This document shows, piece by piece, positions 51,916 through 60,980 of a stretch of DNA of 64,000 nucleotides. The notes under the pieces are model-generated. The model searched no databases. It was given only the letters and a program-made list of their open reading frames with translations, and was not told the origin of the DNA. Position numbers and translations under genes: made by a program. Within the stretch, counting starts at the first letter, position 1, and every line of letters starts with the position of its first letter. This DNA is from G963663315 sp963668255 (lineage in GTDB: Bacteria; Pseudomonadota; Gammaproteobacteria; Arenicellales; Poriferihabitantaceae): positions 434,001-498,000 of the forward strand of contig OZ220708.1 in assembly GCA_965116595.1 (NCBI GenBank), written 5' to 3'.

Positions 51916-53559
51916 ATGAAGAAGATTTATCTGCTGGTTATACTGGTATCGGCCGGAACGCTGATCTACTCCGAGTGCCTGGAAATAGCCCGGTCGGAGA
52001 ATCGAGCCCGATTGAATGCGGTCAGTTTACAACTGGACGAGGATATCCGTGAGATAGGAAATCAATCGTTGCATGCTGTGACCACAAAGCTTGCCGGGCG
52101 GTTTATCGGAAAATCAGGGTCGTCTGAATTAGCCGATACCCTGTTAGACCGGATCAAAGCGGGTCTTTCCCAACTTGAATCAGAGGAGAACTGGCGGATT
52201 TACCCGCAATTCATCATATCGACAATTCTGAAATTTGACGGGCAACAATATAACCCTGTTCCGGGGTCAGTCACAGCCGGGGTGGCGCGAATTGAACAGG
52301 CATTGGCCATAATTGGCCCGGACCTGGATAACCTGTTCACCCACACCGATGCGATTGATCCTTCTTCGGTTCGCAGTTCCGTCAATAATGTGATCGCCAT
52401 CAGTGATGCCATCACCGGGCTCACCCGCAATCTGCAGAATCAATTGCAACCAGGGTCTGCAATGACGGGGCGGATGTTGTCATTCATATCGGGGGGAATC
52501 GTGTTGCTGTCCCTGGGCGGGTTGTTTTGGTCCGTGCTGGGTGATTCCCGAAACTCGAGACTGGCGGTGACCAGACTGGCTGATGAAATCGGGGGTCTGG
52601 CTGAAGGTGACCTGACTGTAAAAGCTCAGGTGACCGGCGATATTACTGCCCCGGCCGCAGATTCGATCAATAGCGCGATCAGCGGGATGCGTGGTCTGGT
52701 CACCGGAATCAGGCAGGCTGCGGGCGAGGTCTCGAAAACTGCAGAAAAAATAGAAACGCTCATTGCCCGATTAAAGACCCATCGCGTCTTTCAATCCGGG
52801 GAAATTTCGGATTCCGCCGAAGACGTAACAAATTTGTCTGAAGGAATTCACAGAATCAGTGAATCAGCGACCAGCTCAACGCCGCATATCAGGGAGTGTG
52901 TAAAATTCGCACAACGGGGGGCGAATACGATCAGGGATACTGTGCAGGTGATGGAGGCGGCGCGTAATGAGATACAGGAATCCCGGAATCATCTGCAACG
53001 ATTGGTTGAGAGATGCCGGGAAATCAACGAAATAGCGAGTTCAATCAGGGATGCAACTGAACAAATTCACATGTTGTCGTTAAATGCCTCCATACAAGCG
53101 GCGCCGGATGAATCGGGTCGGAGCTTTGCCGGGACGGCCGAAGAGATCCTGAGTCTGGCGGAGCGTTCTGCACGCGCATCGAATGGCATTGACGAGCTTG
53201 TGGGAGACCTTCAGCAGGAAGCCGACAATGCAATGACCTGCGTGCGGGCGGCGATCAGGGAGGTGGCATCAGGGGCATCCGGCGCTGACCAGGCCCGGCG
53301 TACATTGAATGAAATAGAAACAATCAGCCAGCACTTGCCCGGCATCATTGATCAACTCGTGGATGATATACAAAATCAATCGAAACTCGTTGAAAACGTT
53401 GGAAAAAGAATGGAAGTACTACAGAATTCCACGGCCGGATCCTATCTCGACGAATCTCAGGTTGCGGTAGCATTGGAGAAAATGAAAACAGTTGCAAATC
53501 GACTGGAGCAGTCGACCATGGATTTCAGGTTGTCGGACTCTCCGTCAGACGATGTGTGA
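51916..53559 (+). CDS. PilJ-like methyl-accepting chemotaxis protein, degenerate tip
   Basis: A 547-residue receptor: first membrane segment at residues ~4-19, periplasmic part to ~185, second segment (FISGGIVLLSLGGLFW), HAMP-like region (ADEIGGLAEGDLTVKAQV) and a cytoplasmic coiled coil. The hairpin tip that binds CheA and CheW reads EQIHMLSLNASIQAAPDESGR where PilJ-type proteins have EQTNLLALNAAIQAA-AGEAGR, so several contact residues are changed. It follows the CheW-like gene by 3 bases and overlaps the next gene by 8. Confidence 0.82.
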   Translation: MKKIYLLVILVSAGTLIYSECLEIARSENRARLNAVSLQLDEDIREIGNQSLHAVTTKLAGRFIGKSGSSELADTLLDRIKAGLSQLESEENWRIYPQFIISTILKFDGQQYNPVPGSVTAGVARIEQALAIIGPDLDNLFTHTDAIDPSSVRSSVNNVIAISDAITGLTRNLQNQLQPGSAMTGRMLSFISGGIVLLSLGGLFWSVLGDSRNSRLAVTRLADEIGGLAEGDLTVKAQVTGDITAPAADSINSAISGMRGLVTGIRQAAGEVSKTAEKIETLIARLKTHRVFQSGEISDSAEDVTNLSEGIHRISESATSSTPHIRECVKFAQRGANTIRDTVQVMEAARNEIQESRNHLQRLVERCREINEIASSIRDATEQIHMLSLNASIQAAPDESGRSFAGTAEEILSLAERSARASNGIDELVGDLQQEADNAMTCVRAAIREVASGASGADQARRTLNEIETISQHLPGIIDQLVDDIQNQSKLVENVGKRMEVLQNSTAGSYLDESQVAVALEKMKTVANRLEQSTMDFRLSDSPSDDV

Positions 53560-54805
53560 GGAAATGGCAGAGCAGACGGAGGAAGAGGCACGGAAGAAAT
53601 TTCCCGAAGAACTGGAGAATTTACTGTGCAGGATAAATTCCTGCCTTGGTGAGTGGCGGGCAACAGGCAGAAATGCAGAAATTTTTAATGGCATACGACA
53701 GAGCTTCAATACTTTGACAATAAGCGCACAAACGACTGGTTATCAGGATGTTTTCAGATTAAGCCATGCCGTGGAAAGATTGATGGATCAATATGACAAT
53801 GAGAATACTGCGGACTATGATGCTGATATTGTCCTGCTCAATCTTCTTGAGGAAATGCACGACAGCCTGACCACGGCTTCCCGTTTGATTCCGGATTCGG
53901 CCGAGGGTCATCTGCGTTCTCTGACCGGTATAGTGGAGTCACTGTTGCCCGGCAAGGAAAGCGGAACACCGGATTGGTCAGACCGGCAGGGGGCAGCCGG
54001 ACCCAGCGCTATCCCGTCAACGGATGATTCTTGCGGGAGAGAGAACCGGAAATTCTCGTATCTGCTGGATATTTCCGGCGAACTGGGATTGACACGACGC
54101 CAATTAAGGAACTCGCTGGGTTGGATGCAATATGACCTCAACACCCTGAAAGACGGCATCAAACTGATTCATGGCGGCTTGCAGACCATGAGGCAGGAAC
54201 AGGACCAGGAATTGCTGGCTCGCGCACGGATAATAAGTCGACAATTGGATACCCTCGCCCGAGTGGAAAGACAGTTACGGAAGAAGTTGTCTGAATTTGC
54301 GGATACGCTGAAACGGCAGTCACAATTTGGCGGACAACTCCAGGCTGGACTGATAAAAGCCGGGATGGTCGGGGAGACCATGACCCCTTCCCATGTACTG
54401 CTGGTCAGGGTCGGACTCTATCGTTTTGCGATACTGGCCAGTGCCATTGAGTGCGCCATGCGGGTTGCAGATGAAGAATTCAGCTATATTGACGACCAAA
54501 GATTTATTCGGGCGAACGATGAACTGATACCGGTAATTGATCTGATTGAGAGAATCAGTAAAACCAGGTCAGGTATCGATCAATCCCCCCGATCTCTGGT
54601 ATTGATGCGCCCGGAAAATCAAATTACAGCTTTTGAGGTGGATGAGTTTGAGGGAACCACTGAAGTCGCAATCAATTCTCCGGGAACGCAGTTGGCCTCT
54701 GTCCGGGGTATCACCGGAGTCACGGTGTTGGCGGATGCCTGCATTATTCCTGTCCTCAATCCTGCCGAATTTCTGGATCACTCGATAATCCGGGGGTCTG
54801 CTTGA
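53552..54805 (+). CDS. ChpA/CheA-like protein lacking ATPase and phospho-histidine
   Basis: A ~417-residue CheA homologue. The N-terminal Hpt-like segment IRQSFNTLTISAQTTGYQDV aligns with the family I-R-x-x-F-H-T-L-K-G-S-A, but the phospho-accepting His is Asn (codon 53708-53710). A dimerisation-like coiled coil ends LQAGLIKAGMVG (compare LQ-GLM-TRMVP). Where the ATPase domain should follow, the sequence goes straight to a CheW-like P5 domain (VLLVRVGLYRFAILASAIE, then ITGVTVLADACIIPVL). No receiver domain. The start is uncertain: ATG 53552 or 53564, TTG 53492. It cannot be a working histidine kinase. Confidence 0.78.
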   Translation: MCEEMAEQTEEEARKKFPEELENLLCRINSCLGEWRATGRNAEIFNGIRQSFNTLTISAQTTGYQDVFRLSHAVERLMDQYDNENTADYDADIVLLNLLEEMHDSLTTASRLIPDSAEGHLRSLTGIVESLLPGKESGTPDWSDRQGAAGPSAIPSTDDSCGRENRKFSYLLDISGELGLTRRQLRNSLGWMQYDLNTLKDGIKLIHGGLQTMRQEQDQELLARARIISRQLDTLARVERQLRKKLSEFADTLKRQSQFGGQLQAGLIKAGMVGETMTPSHVLLVRVGLYRFAILASAIECAMRVADEEFSYIDDQRFIRANDELIPVIDLIERISKTRSGIDQSPRSLVLMRPENQITAFEVDEFEGTTEVAINSPGTQLASVRGITGVTVLADACIIPVLNPAEFLDHSIIRGSA

Positions 54806-54811
54806 ACCGCT

Positions 54812-55675
54812 TTGCCGGAAATCATCTTGAAGCCAAAACCCGAAACCAATAGCGCAGCTTCTGCACCTGACCTTGGCAGCCTGACTGAACTGGTCAGACA
54901 AGCCGCGTCAAAAATTGAATATTTCAGGCAAAACGGGCGCCAGCCGGAGTTGAAGATGGATGGCAGTCTCGTCACCGGGGTTGACCAGGGAATCCAGCGC
55001 TATCTGATGCAGGAACTGAATACCAGATGGCCTCAATTCGGGTTTATCGGTGAAGAGATGCCGCATGATGATCAGGTCAGGGTTTGTGAACACAGCAAGC
55101 GGGGCTTCTGGGTGCTTGACCCATTGGATGGAACCACCAATTTTGCCTCCGGGTTCCTGTTTTTCGGTATTTCACTTGCCTTGGTGATTGAAGAGCATCC
55201 GGTACTTGCAGTCATATACGATCCGGTCAGGGATGAGTGCTTCACGGCGCAGAAGGGTCGGGGAGCATTTATCAACGGCAAGCCCCTGGTTTGCCCGGAC
55301 ACTGGAGTATTGAGTGATTGCATCGCGAATATTGACTACAAGCGCCTGGTGGGGGACTTGTCATCGCAACTGGTTCGATGTCCACCCTATCGGTCTCAAC
55401 GAAATCTGGGCTCTTCAGTTCTCGAATGGTGCTGGCTGGCAGCAGGCAGAATCCAGCTTTATCTGCATGGCGGACAGAAGCTCTGGGACTTCGCCGCCGG
55501 CTCCCTGATTTTGCATGAAGCCGGCGGCGTGGCAACCTCATTATCCGGACAACCCCTTGATTGCAGTAAATTGAGAAAGCGTTCTGTGGTTGCAGCAGTC
55601 AATCCCGGATTATTGGATCAGTGGGTTGACTGGATCGACTCCAACAGCTATATTTCGCAGTCCTCCCGGTATTGA
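54812..55675 (+). CDS. inositol monophosphatase family protein
   Basis: Mg-dependent phosphatase of the IMPase/CysQ/SuhB superfamily, 287 residues. The metal sites FIGEEM, DPLDGTTNF and WDFAAGSLILHEAGG are complete. Only TTG starts are available (54812 or 54827). It sits 6 bases after the CheA-like gene, but a functional link is not evident. Substrate could be inositol, 3'-phosphoadenosine or a sugar phosphate. Confidence 0.82.
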   Translation: MPEIILKPKPETNSAASAPDLGSLTELVRQAASKIEYFRQNGRQPELKMDGSLVTGVDQGIQRYLMQELNTRWPQFGFIGEEMPHDDQVRVCEHSKRGFWVLDPLDGTTNFASGFLFFGISLALVIEEHPVLAVIYDPVRDECFTAQKGRGAFINGKPLVCPDTGVLSDCIANIDYKRLVGDLSSQLVRCPPYRSQRNLGSSVLEWCWLAAGRIQLYLHGGQKLWDFAAGSLILHEAGGVATSLSGQPLDCSKLRKRSVVAAVNPGLLDQWVDWIDSNSYISQSSRY

Positions 55676-55752
55676 TTTTCAATCCAGAAACGCGATTTAT
55701 ATTTCTGCAATCAAATTTATTGTTAACTGATGATCCCACCGAGGGGAGTTAA

Positions 55753-57749
55753 ATGGCGTCAGTAAGCCGACGACAAAGAGCGAATGCAATTCGTGCGCTC
55801 AGCATGGATGCAGTGCAAAAAGCCAATTCCGGTCATCCCGGCGCCCCCATGGGAATGGCCGACATTGCCGAAGTGCTCTGGTGCGACTACCTGAAGCATA
55901 ATCCAGGAGACCCGAAGTGGCCGGACCGGGACCGGTTCGTCCTGTCAAATGGCCATGGCTCGATGCTGATTTATTCCTTGCTGCATTTAACCGGATATGA
56001 TCTGCCGATCAATCAAATCAGGAACTTTCGACAGCTTCACTCGCAAACGCCAGGACACCCCGAGTATGGCTACACCCCCGGAGTTGAAACCACCACCGGC
56101 CGCTCGGCCAGGGAATTTGCAATGCGGTCGGTATGGCGATTGCAGAAAAAACACTGGCCGCTCAATTCAACCGTGACGGCTTTAATCCGGTTGACCATTT
56201 TACCTGGGTCTTTCTGGGCGATGGCTGTCTTATGGAAGGAATCTCTCATGAAGGCTGCTCACTGGCCGGGACACTGAAGCTCGGCAGGCTGATCGCTTTT
56301 TATGACGATAACGGAATATCCATCGATGGCAAAGTAGAAGGTTGGTTTACCGACAATACCCCTTTGCGATTTGAAAGCTATGGCTGGCATGTAATTGCGG
56401 ACGTTGATGGTCACAACCCTGAAGCAATTCGCGCTGCCATTGAACAAGCCCGAAACGAAACCGGCCGACCCAGCATAATCTGCTGCAAAACCGTGATTGG
56501 CTACGGTTCTCCTAACAAGGCAGGCAAGGAGTCCAGTCATGGCAGTGCACTGGGAGAGGCAGAAGTTGAATTGACCCGCAAACAACTGGAATGGACTCAT
56601 GCGCCTTTCGAGATTCCGGTGGATATCTATGATTCCTGGAATGCCAGGGAAACGGGAATGCGGGCTCAGGCTCGCTGGCATGAATTATTTGCCGAATACG
56701 AAGGCAGCTATCCACAACTTGCGACCGAGTTGAAAAGAAGAACAAGCGGCACACTACCCGACAACTGGGTACGCGAGACCGCTGAATTCATCAGTGCCGT
56801 TGACAGTAAGGAACAAACCATTGCATCGAGAAAAGCCTCGCAAAACGCACTCGAAGGATTAGGACCACTGCTGCCGGAGCTGATCGGGGGTTCCGCCGAC
56901 CTGACCGCATCGAATCTGACGCAGTGGACCGGTTCCATGGGGATCGAGTCTGAGCAAGGGGGTAATTACATATATTTTGGTGTGCGTGAATTCGCAATGG
57001 CAGCGATCATCAATGGCATGGCGTTGCATGGTGGGTTCAAACCCTACTGCGCCACTTTCCTGATGTTTTCCGAGTACGCCAGAAACGCCTTAAGGATGTC
57101 GGCATTAATGAAGATTCCCAGCCTGTTCGTGTTCACCCACGATTCTGTCGGACTGGGTGAAGACGGGCCGACTCATCAGGCCGTGGAGCAGACTGCCACT
57201 TTGAGATTGATGCCGCACATGTCTGTCTGGCGACCTTGCGATGCGGTTGAATCGGCGGTGGCCTGGCAACAGGCCTGCGAATCCGTGGATCAACCATTTT
57301 CATTGATCTTCTCCCGACAAAATCTGCCTCATCAATACCGCAGCCGCGATCAGATCAGCCTGATTCGAAAAGGTGGATACATTTTGCGGGACTGCGAGCA
57401 AAAGCCCGATGCCATCATCATTGCCACAGGGTCGGAAATTGAACTGGCCATGACTGCGGCAGAACAATTGTCCGAATATAACATCAGAGTGGTTTCCATG
57501 CCGTCAACTGACCGGTTTGACTCCCAGGATCAGGGCTACAGGGAATCGGTGTTGCCGCCTCACGTAATGGCGCGCGTTGCCGTCGAAGCGGGGGTGGGTG
57601 ACGGCTGGCTGAAATATGTCGGACTGGATGGCGCCATCGTCAGTATTGAGACGTTCGGAGAGTCTGCCCCGGCGAAAGATGTGTTTGCGTATCTGGGTAT
57701 GACCACCACTAATGTGGTGAATGCGGTACGGAATCTTTTATTGAACTGA
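55753..57749 (+). pseudogene. tkt: transketolase with one-base frameshift
   Basis: Transketolase of the pentose phosphate/Calvin-type pathway, broken into two frames. Frame 1 (from ATG 55753, good GAGGGG Shine-Dalgarno) carries NSGHPGAPMGMADIAEVLW and SNGHGSMLIYSLLHLTGYD up to GVETTTG. The rest continues in another frame as LGQGI-NAVGMAIAEKTLAAQF, FLGDGCLMEGISHEG and the full C-terminus to 57749. At 56098-56103 the sequence is ggccgctc where ggcccgctc (Gly-Pro-Leu) is expected, so a single C is missing. Restoring it gives a normal ~665-residue enzyme. Since tkt is usually essential for growth on many carbon sources and the rest is intact, a sequencing error is quite possible. Confidence 0.88.
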
Positions 57750-57809
57750 ATCCTTTCAAACTGGAGTGGTACTTCTTATGGATACATTATTTATCGCCGG
57801 AACTGAACA

Positions 57810-58814
57810 ATGACAATCAAAGTTGCAATTAACGGGTATGGTCGAATTGGCCGGAATATATTAAGGGCTAAATATGAATCCGGAAATGAGGAAATTGAAA
57901 TCGTTGCGATCAATGACCTCGGAGATGCAAACACCAACGCTCACCTGACCCGGTATGATACGGCACACGGACGATTTCCAGGGACCGTGGAAACCGCTGA
58001 TGATCAAATCATTGTCAATGGAAACCGGATTGCGGTGTATGCCGAGCGTGATCCCGGCAAGCTGCCCTGGGCCGAACTTGGAATTGATGTCGTACATGAA
58101 AGCACCGGTTTTTTCACCTCCAAGGAAAAAGCCAGCGCACATTTAAGGGCGGGTGCGAAGAAAGTCATAATTTCTGCTCCCGGCGGCAAGGATGTGGACG
58201 CAACCATCGTTTACGGCGTCAATCATGACATCCTGAAATCGAGCAACACGGTGATTTCCAACGCATCGTGTACGACCAATTGTCTGGCGCCGCTGGCCAA
58301 GGCATTGAATGATTCCGTCGGAGTCGTTCATGGGTTGATGAATACCATTCATGCCTATACCAATGATCAGGTATTGACCGATGTTTTTCATGACGACTTG
58401 CGTCGTGCCCGTTCTGCGACCAGTTCGATGATCCCCACCAAAACAGGGGCTGCGGTTGCAGTGGGACTGGTTCTGCCTGAGCTGGATGGGAAACTGGATG
58501 GCTTTTCGATCCGGGTGCCGACCATAAACGTATCGGTGGTCGATCTGACTTTTGTCGCAAGCAGGGCAACCTCGGTGGAAGAAATCAACGCTATCCTGAA
58601 ATCCTCAGCAGACGGAAAAATCCTGGACTACAGCGAAGAGCCATTAGTATCGATCGATTTCAATCACGTACCCGCTTCCTCCACTGTCGATTCGGGCATG
58701 ACCCGGGTTACCGGGGACACGCTGGTAAAGGTATGTGCCTGGTACGACAACGAATGGGGATTTTCAAATCGCATGCTGGATACGACCTGTGCCCTGATGG
58801 CAGCGAACAGTTAA
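57810..58814 (+). CDS. gap: glyceraldehyde-3-phosphate dehydrogenase, type I
   Basis: NAD(P)-dependent conversion of glyceraldehyde 3-phosphate to 1,3-bisphosphoglycerate. 334 residues with INGYGRIGRNILRA (NAD binding), the catalytic SNASCTTNCLAP near residue 152 and NEWGFSNRMLDT. Located between tkt and pgk; its stop overlaps the pgk ATG by one base (TAATG). Confidence 0.97.
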   Translation: MTIKVAINGYGRIGRNILRAKYESGNEEIEIVAINDLGDANTNAHLTRYDTAHGRFPGTVETADDQIIVNGNRIAVYAERDPGKLPWAELGIDVVHESTGFFTSKEKASAHLRAGAKKVIISAPGGKDVDATIVYGVNHDILKSSNTVISNASCTTNCLAPLAKALNDSVGVVHGLMNTIHAYTNDQVLTDVFHDDLRRARSATSSMIPTKTGAAVAVGLVLPELDGKLDGFSIRVPTINVSVVDLTFVASRATSVEEINAILKSSADGKILDYSEEPLVSIDFNHVPASSTVDSGMTRVTGDTLVKVCAWYDNEWGFSNRMLDTTCALMAANS

Positions 58815-59989
58815 TGAAATTCAAAAAGCTGCGGGATATTGATGTCGCAGGCAAGGTCGTTCTGATTCGTCAGGACCTGAACGTACCGATAAGGGATGGC
58901 AGGATAACATCGACAAAAAGGATCGAAGCATCATTGGCTACCACCCGGTATGCCCGGGACGCCGGTGCAAAAGTACTCCTGATGTCGCATTTAGGGAGAC
59001 CGACCGAAGGGCGACCCGAAAAACATTTTTCCCTGCAGCCTGTCGCCGATGATCTGAGCCGTCGTCTGGGTCAAACGGTAAAGTTGAACTCCGATTATCT
59101 CAGCGTCACCCCGGATCTGAACAATGGCGATGTCGAATTGCTGGAAAATGTTCGTTACAACATCGGCGAGACAGCCAATGAACCTGCTCTTGGCCAACAA
59201 TATGCTCGCTTGTGTGATGTCTACGTCATGGATGCATTCGGCGCCGCTCATCGGGCACAGGCTTCCACCTACAGTGTCGGAAAATACGCTGCTGAGTCCT
59301 GCGCAGGGCTGCTGTTAACTACGGAACTGGAAGCTCTCGACAAGGCGTGGACTCATCCCCGACACCCGATTCTGGCGATTATCGGCGGCGCCAAGATTTC
59401 AACCAAGCTGACTTTACTGGATTCCCTGTCCAGCAAGGTTGATCTACTGCTGCCGGGAGGAGGTATTGCCAATACCCTGATCGCTGCGGCGGGTCATTCT
59501 GTCGGCAAATCACTGTGTGAACCTGAATTGATTGGTCAGGCAACCATGCTGCTGGAGATGGCAGGGAACAATGGCAGCGAGATCCCGATTCCGGTGGATG
59601 TAGTGACCGCGAAAACCATCTCAATGGACGCTCCTGCCGAGATCAAGCGGGTAGACCGGATTGAAAACGATGATCTGATTCTTGATTTCGGACCCGATAC
59701 CACGGAACGATGGTCCAGACTCATACTTGAAGCAGGCACTGTTATCTGGAACGGACCGGTAGGGGTATTTGAAATTCCGCAATTCGCCAATGGCACTCGA
59801 ACCCTGGGACAGGCCATTGCCGATTCGGACGCATTTTCCATCTGTGGCGGCGGTGACACTCTCGCAGCCATTGAGGCATTTGACCTGACCGATAGATTTT
59901 CCTGCATCTCTACCGGAGGTGGGGCATTCCTTGAATTTCTCGAAGGAAAAGTACTGCCGGTGGTGGAAATGCTTGAGTCGAGAGCGTAA
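58814..59989 (+). CDS. pgk: phosphoglycerate kinase
   Basis: Transfers phosphate from 1,3-bisphosphoglycerate to ADP. The ATG at 58814 gives 391 residues, the normal size. Motifs: VLIRQDLNVPIRDGRI, MSHLGRPTEG, VMDAFGAAHRAQAS, IIGGAKISTKL and the C-terminal FSICGGGDTLAAIE. The open frame extends upstream to 58733 inside gap, which is rejected. Coupled to gap. Confidence 0.97.
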   Translation: MKFKKLRDIDVAGKVVLIRQDLNVPIRDGRITSTKRIEASLATTRYARDAGAKVLLMSHLGRPTEGRPEKHFSLQPVADDLSRRLGQTVKLNSDYLSVTPDLNNGDVELLENVRYNIGETANEPALGQQYARLCDVYVMDAFGAAHRAQASTYSVGKYAAESCAGLLLTTELEALDKAWTHPRHPILAIIGGAKISTKLTLLDSLSSKVDLLLPGGGIANTLIAAAGHSVGKSLCEPELIGQATMLLEMAGNNGSEIPIPVDVVTAKTISMDAPAEIKRVDRIENDDLILDFGPDTTERWSRLILEAGTVIWNGPVGVFEIPQFANGTRTLGQAIADSDAFSICGGGDTLAAIEAFDLTDRFSCISTGGGAFLEFLEGKVLPVVEMLESRA

Positions 59990-60007
59990 TCAGGCCGACT
60001 GCTTCTC

Positions 60008-60116
60008 TTCAGGAGATTCCACCACACGCAGGGGCAGGTCACCGTTCAGGAGAATCCACCACCGTAGGGGCAGGTCTCCGTTCAGGAGATTCCACCACCG
60101 TAGGGGCGGGTCACCG
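60008..60116. repeat. three tandem 36-37 bp repeats
   Basis: Units at 60008-60044, 60045-60080 and 60081-60116, each like ttcaggagattccaccaccg followed by taggggcaggtcaccg, differ at a few positions. The last part with the following tgcctgcccg makes a hairpin (GGGCGGG/CCTGCCC with one mismatch). They lie between the convergent pgk and lpxH genes. An open frame across them is not coding. Confidence 0.85.
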
Positions 60117-60141
60117 TGCCTGCCCGATCATTGCCCGCGAA

Positions 60142-60855
60142 TCAGACCTGAAGCGCGAAATTCCCGTTGTCGTAGTACAACATGCTCTTCTGCGTATACC
60201 AGTCTCCCATCACATAACGCCTTGCAGTGCAATTATCCAGCATGAATTCATGTACCGCAGGGCTGTGAGTGTGTCCATGGATCAGTTTCAATACGCCGTG
60301 CTCCCGCATCACCTTTTCCACTTCCCGCTGATTGACATCCATGATTTCCGCGCTTTTGCCGCGTTTACCGGCTTCGCTTTTTTCTCTCATCGACAATGCG
60401 GTACCGATCCGGTCTTCGATTGGTTTGTTCAGGAAAGCGGCTTTCCACTTTGATGTGAGCACCCGTGTCCGGGCCTGTTGATGTTCGACGTCGTGGGTGC
60501 ACAGCGCGTCACCGTGGGTCAGTAACACCTTTTCGTCGCCAAGGGTAATGACAGAAGGATCCGGCAGGAGAGTACAACCTGTCCGTTTTGCAAACTCCCC
60601 TCCCACGAGAAAATCCCGGTTACCGTGCATAAAATTGAGTTTTATACCAGCGCATGAGGTCGACCTGATAATTTCTTCTACCCTGCCCTGCCCCAGTTCA
60701 TCAGTGGCGTCATCACCGATCCAGACTTCGAACAAGTCACCCAGTATGTAAATCTCATCGATCATGCCAATCGCATTTGTCATGAAATCCTCGAACCACC
60801 CGGTTGCATCCGGCCTGTCCGGGGTTAAATGCAAATCAGAAATAAATGCGATCAT
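60142..60855 (-). CDS. lpxH: UDP-2,3-diacylglucosamine diphosphatase
   Basis: Fourth step of lipid A synthesis: cleaves UDP-2,3-diacylglucosamine to lipid X and UMP. Calcineurin-like motifs: FISDLHL, GDLFEVWIGDD, GNRDFLVG, LTHGDALC and HGHTH. The start at 60855 (MIAFISDLHL) matches the family N-terminus and gives 237 residues; an ATG at 60906 with a GGATGG upstream is an alternative. Divergent from cysS. Confidence 0.93.
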   Translation of the reverse strand: MIAFISDLHLTPDRPDATGWFEDFMTNAIGMIDEIYILGDLFEVWIGDDATDELGQGRVEEIIRSTSCAGIKLNFMHGNRDFLVGGEFAKRTGCTLLPDPSVITLGDEKVLLTHGDALCTHDVEHQQARTRVLTSKWKAAFLNKPIEDRIGTALSMREKSEAGKRGKSAEIMDVNQREVEKVMREHGVLKLIHGHTHSPAVHEFMLDNCTARRYVMGDWYTQKSMLYYDNGNFALQV

Positions 60856-60980
60856 GGTCTGGGGAAAGCCGGGCGTGTCTGCTTTTTGGTTGGATACAGA
60901 TTGCATTTATTGTACCATCCGTTTCATCTGAGAAGTAAATGACGAACACCGTCAAACAGGGCCCGCTGACGGTCTTCCCC

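Noticed and set aside
59919..60245. Plus-strand open frame rich in Arg, His and Ser
   Set aside because: It is the translation of the 36-bp tandem repeat and overlaps pgk and lpxH ends; no family resemblance.
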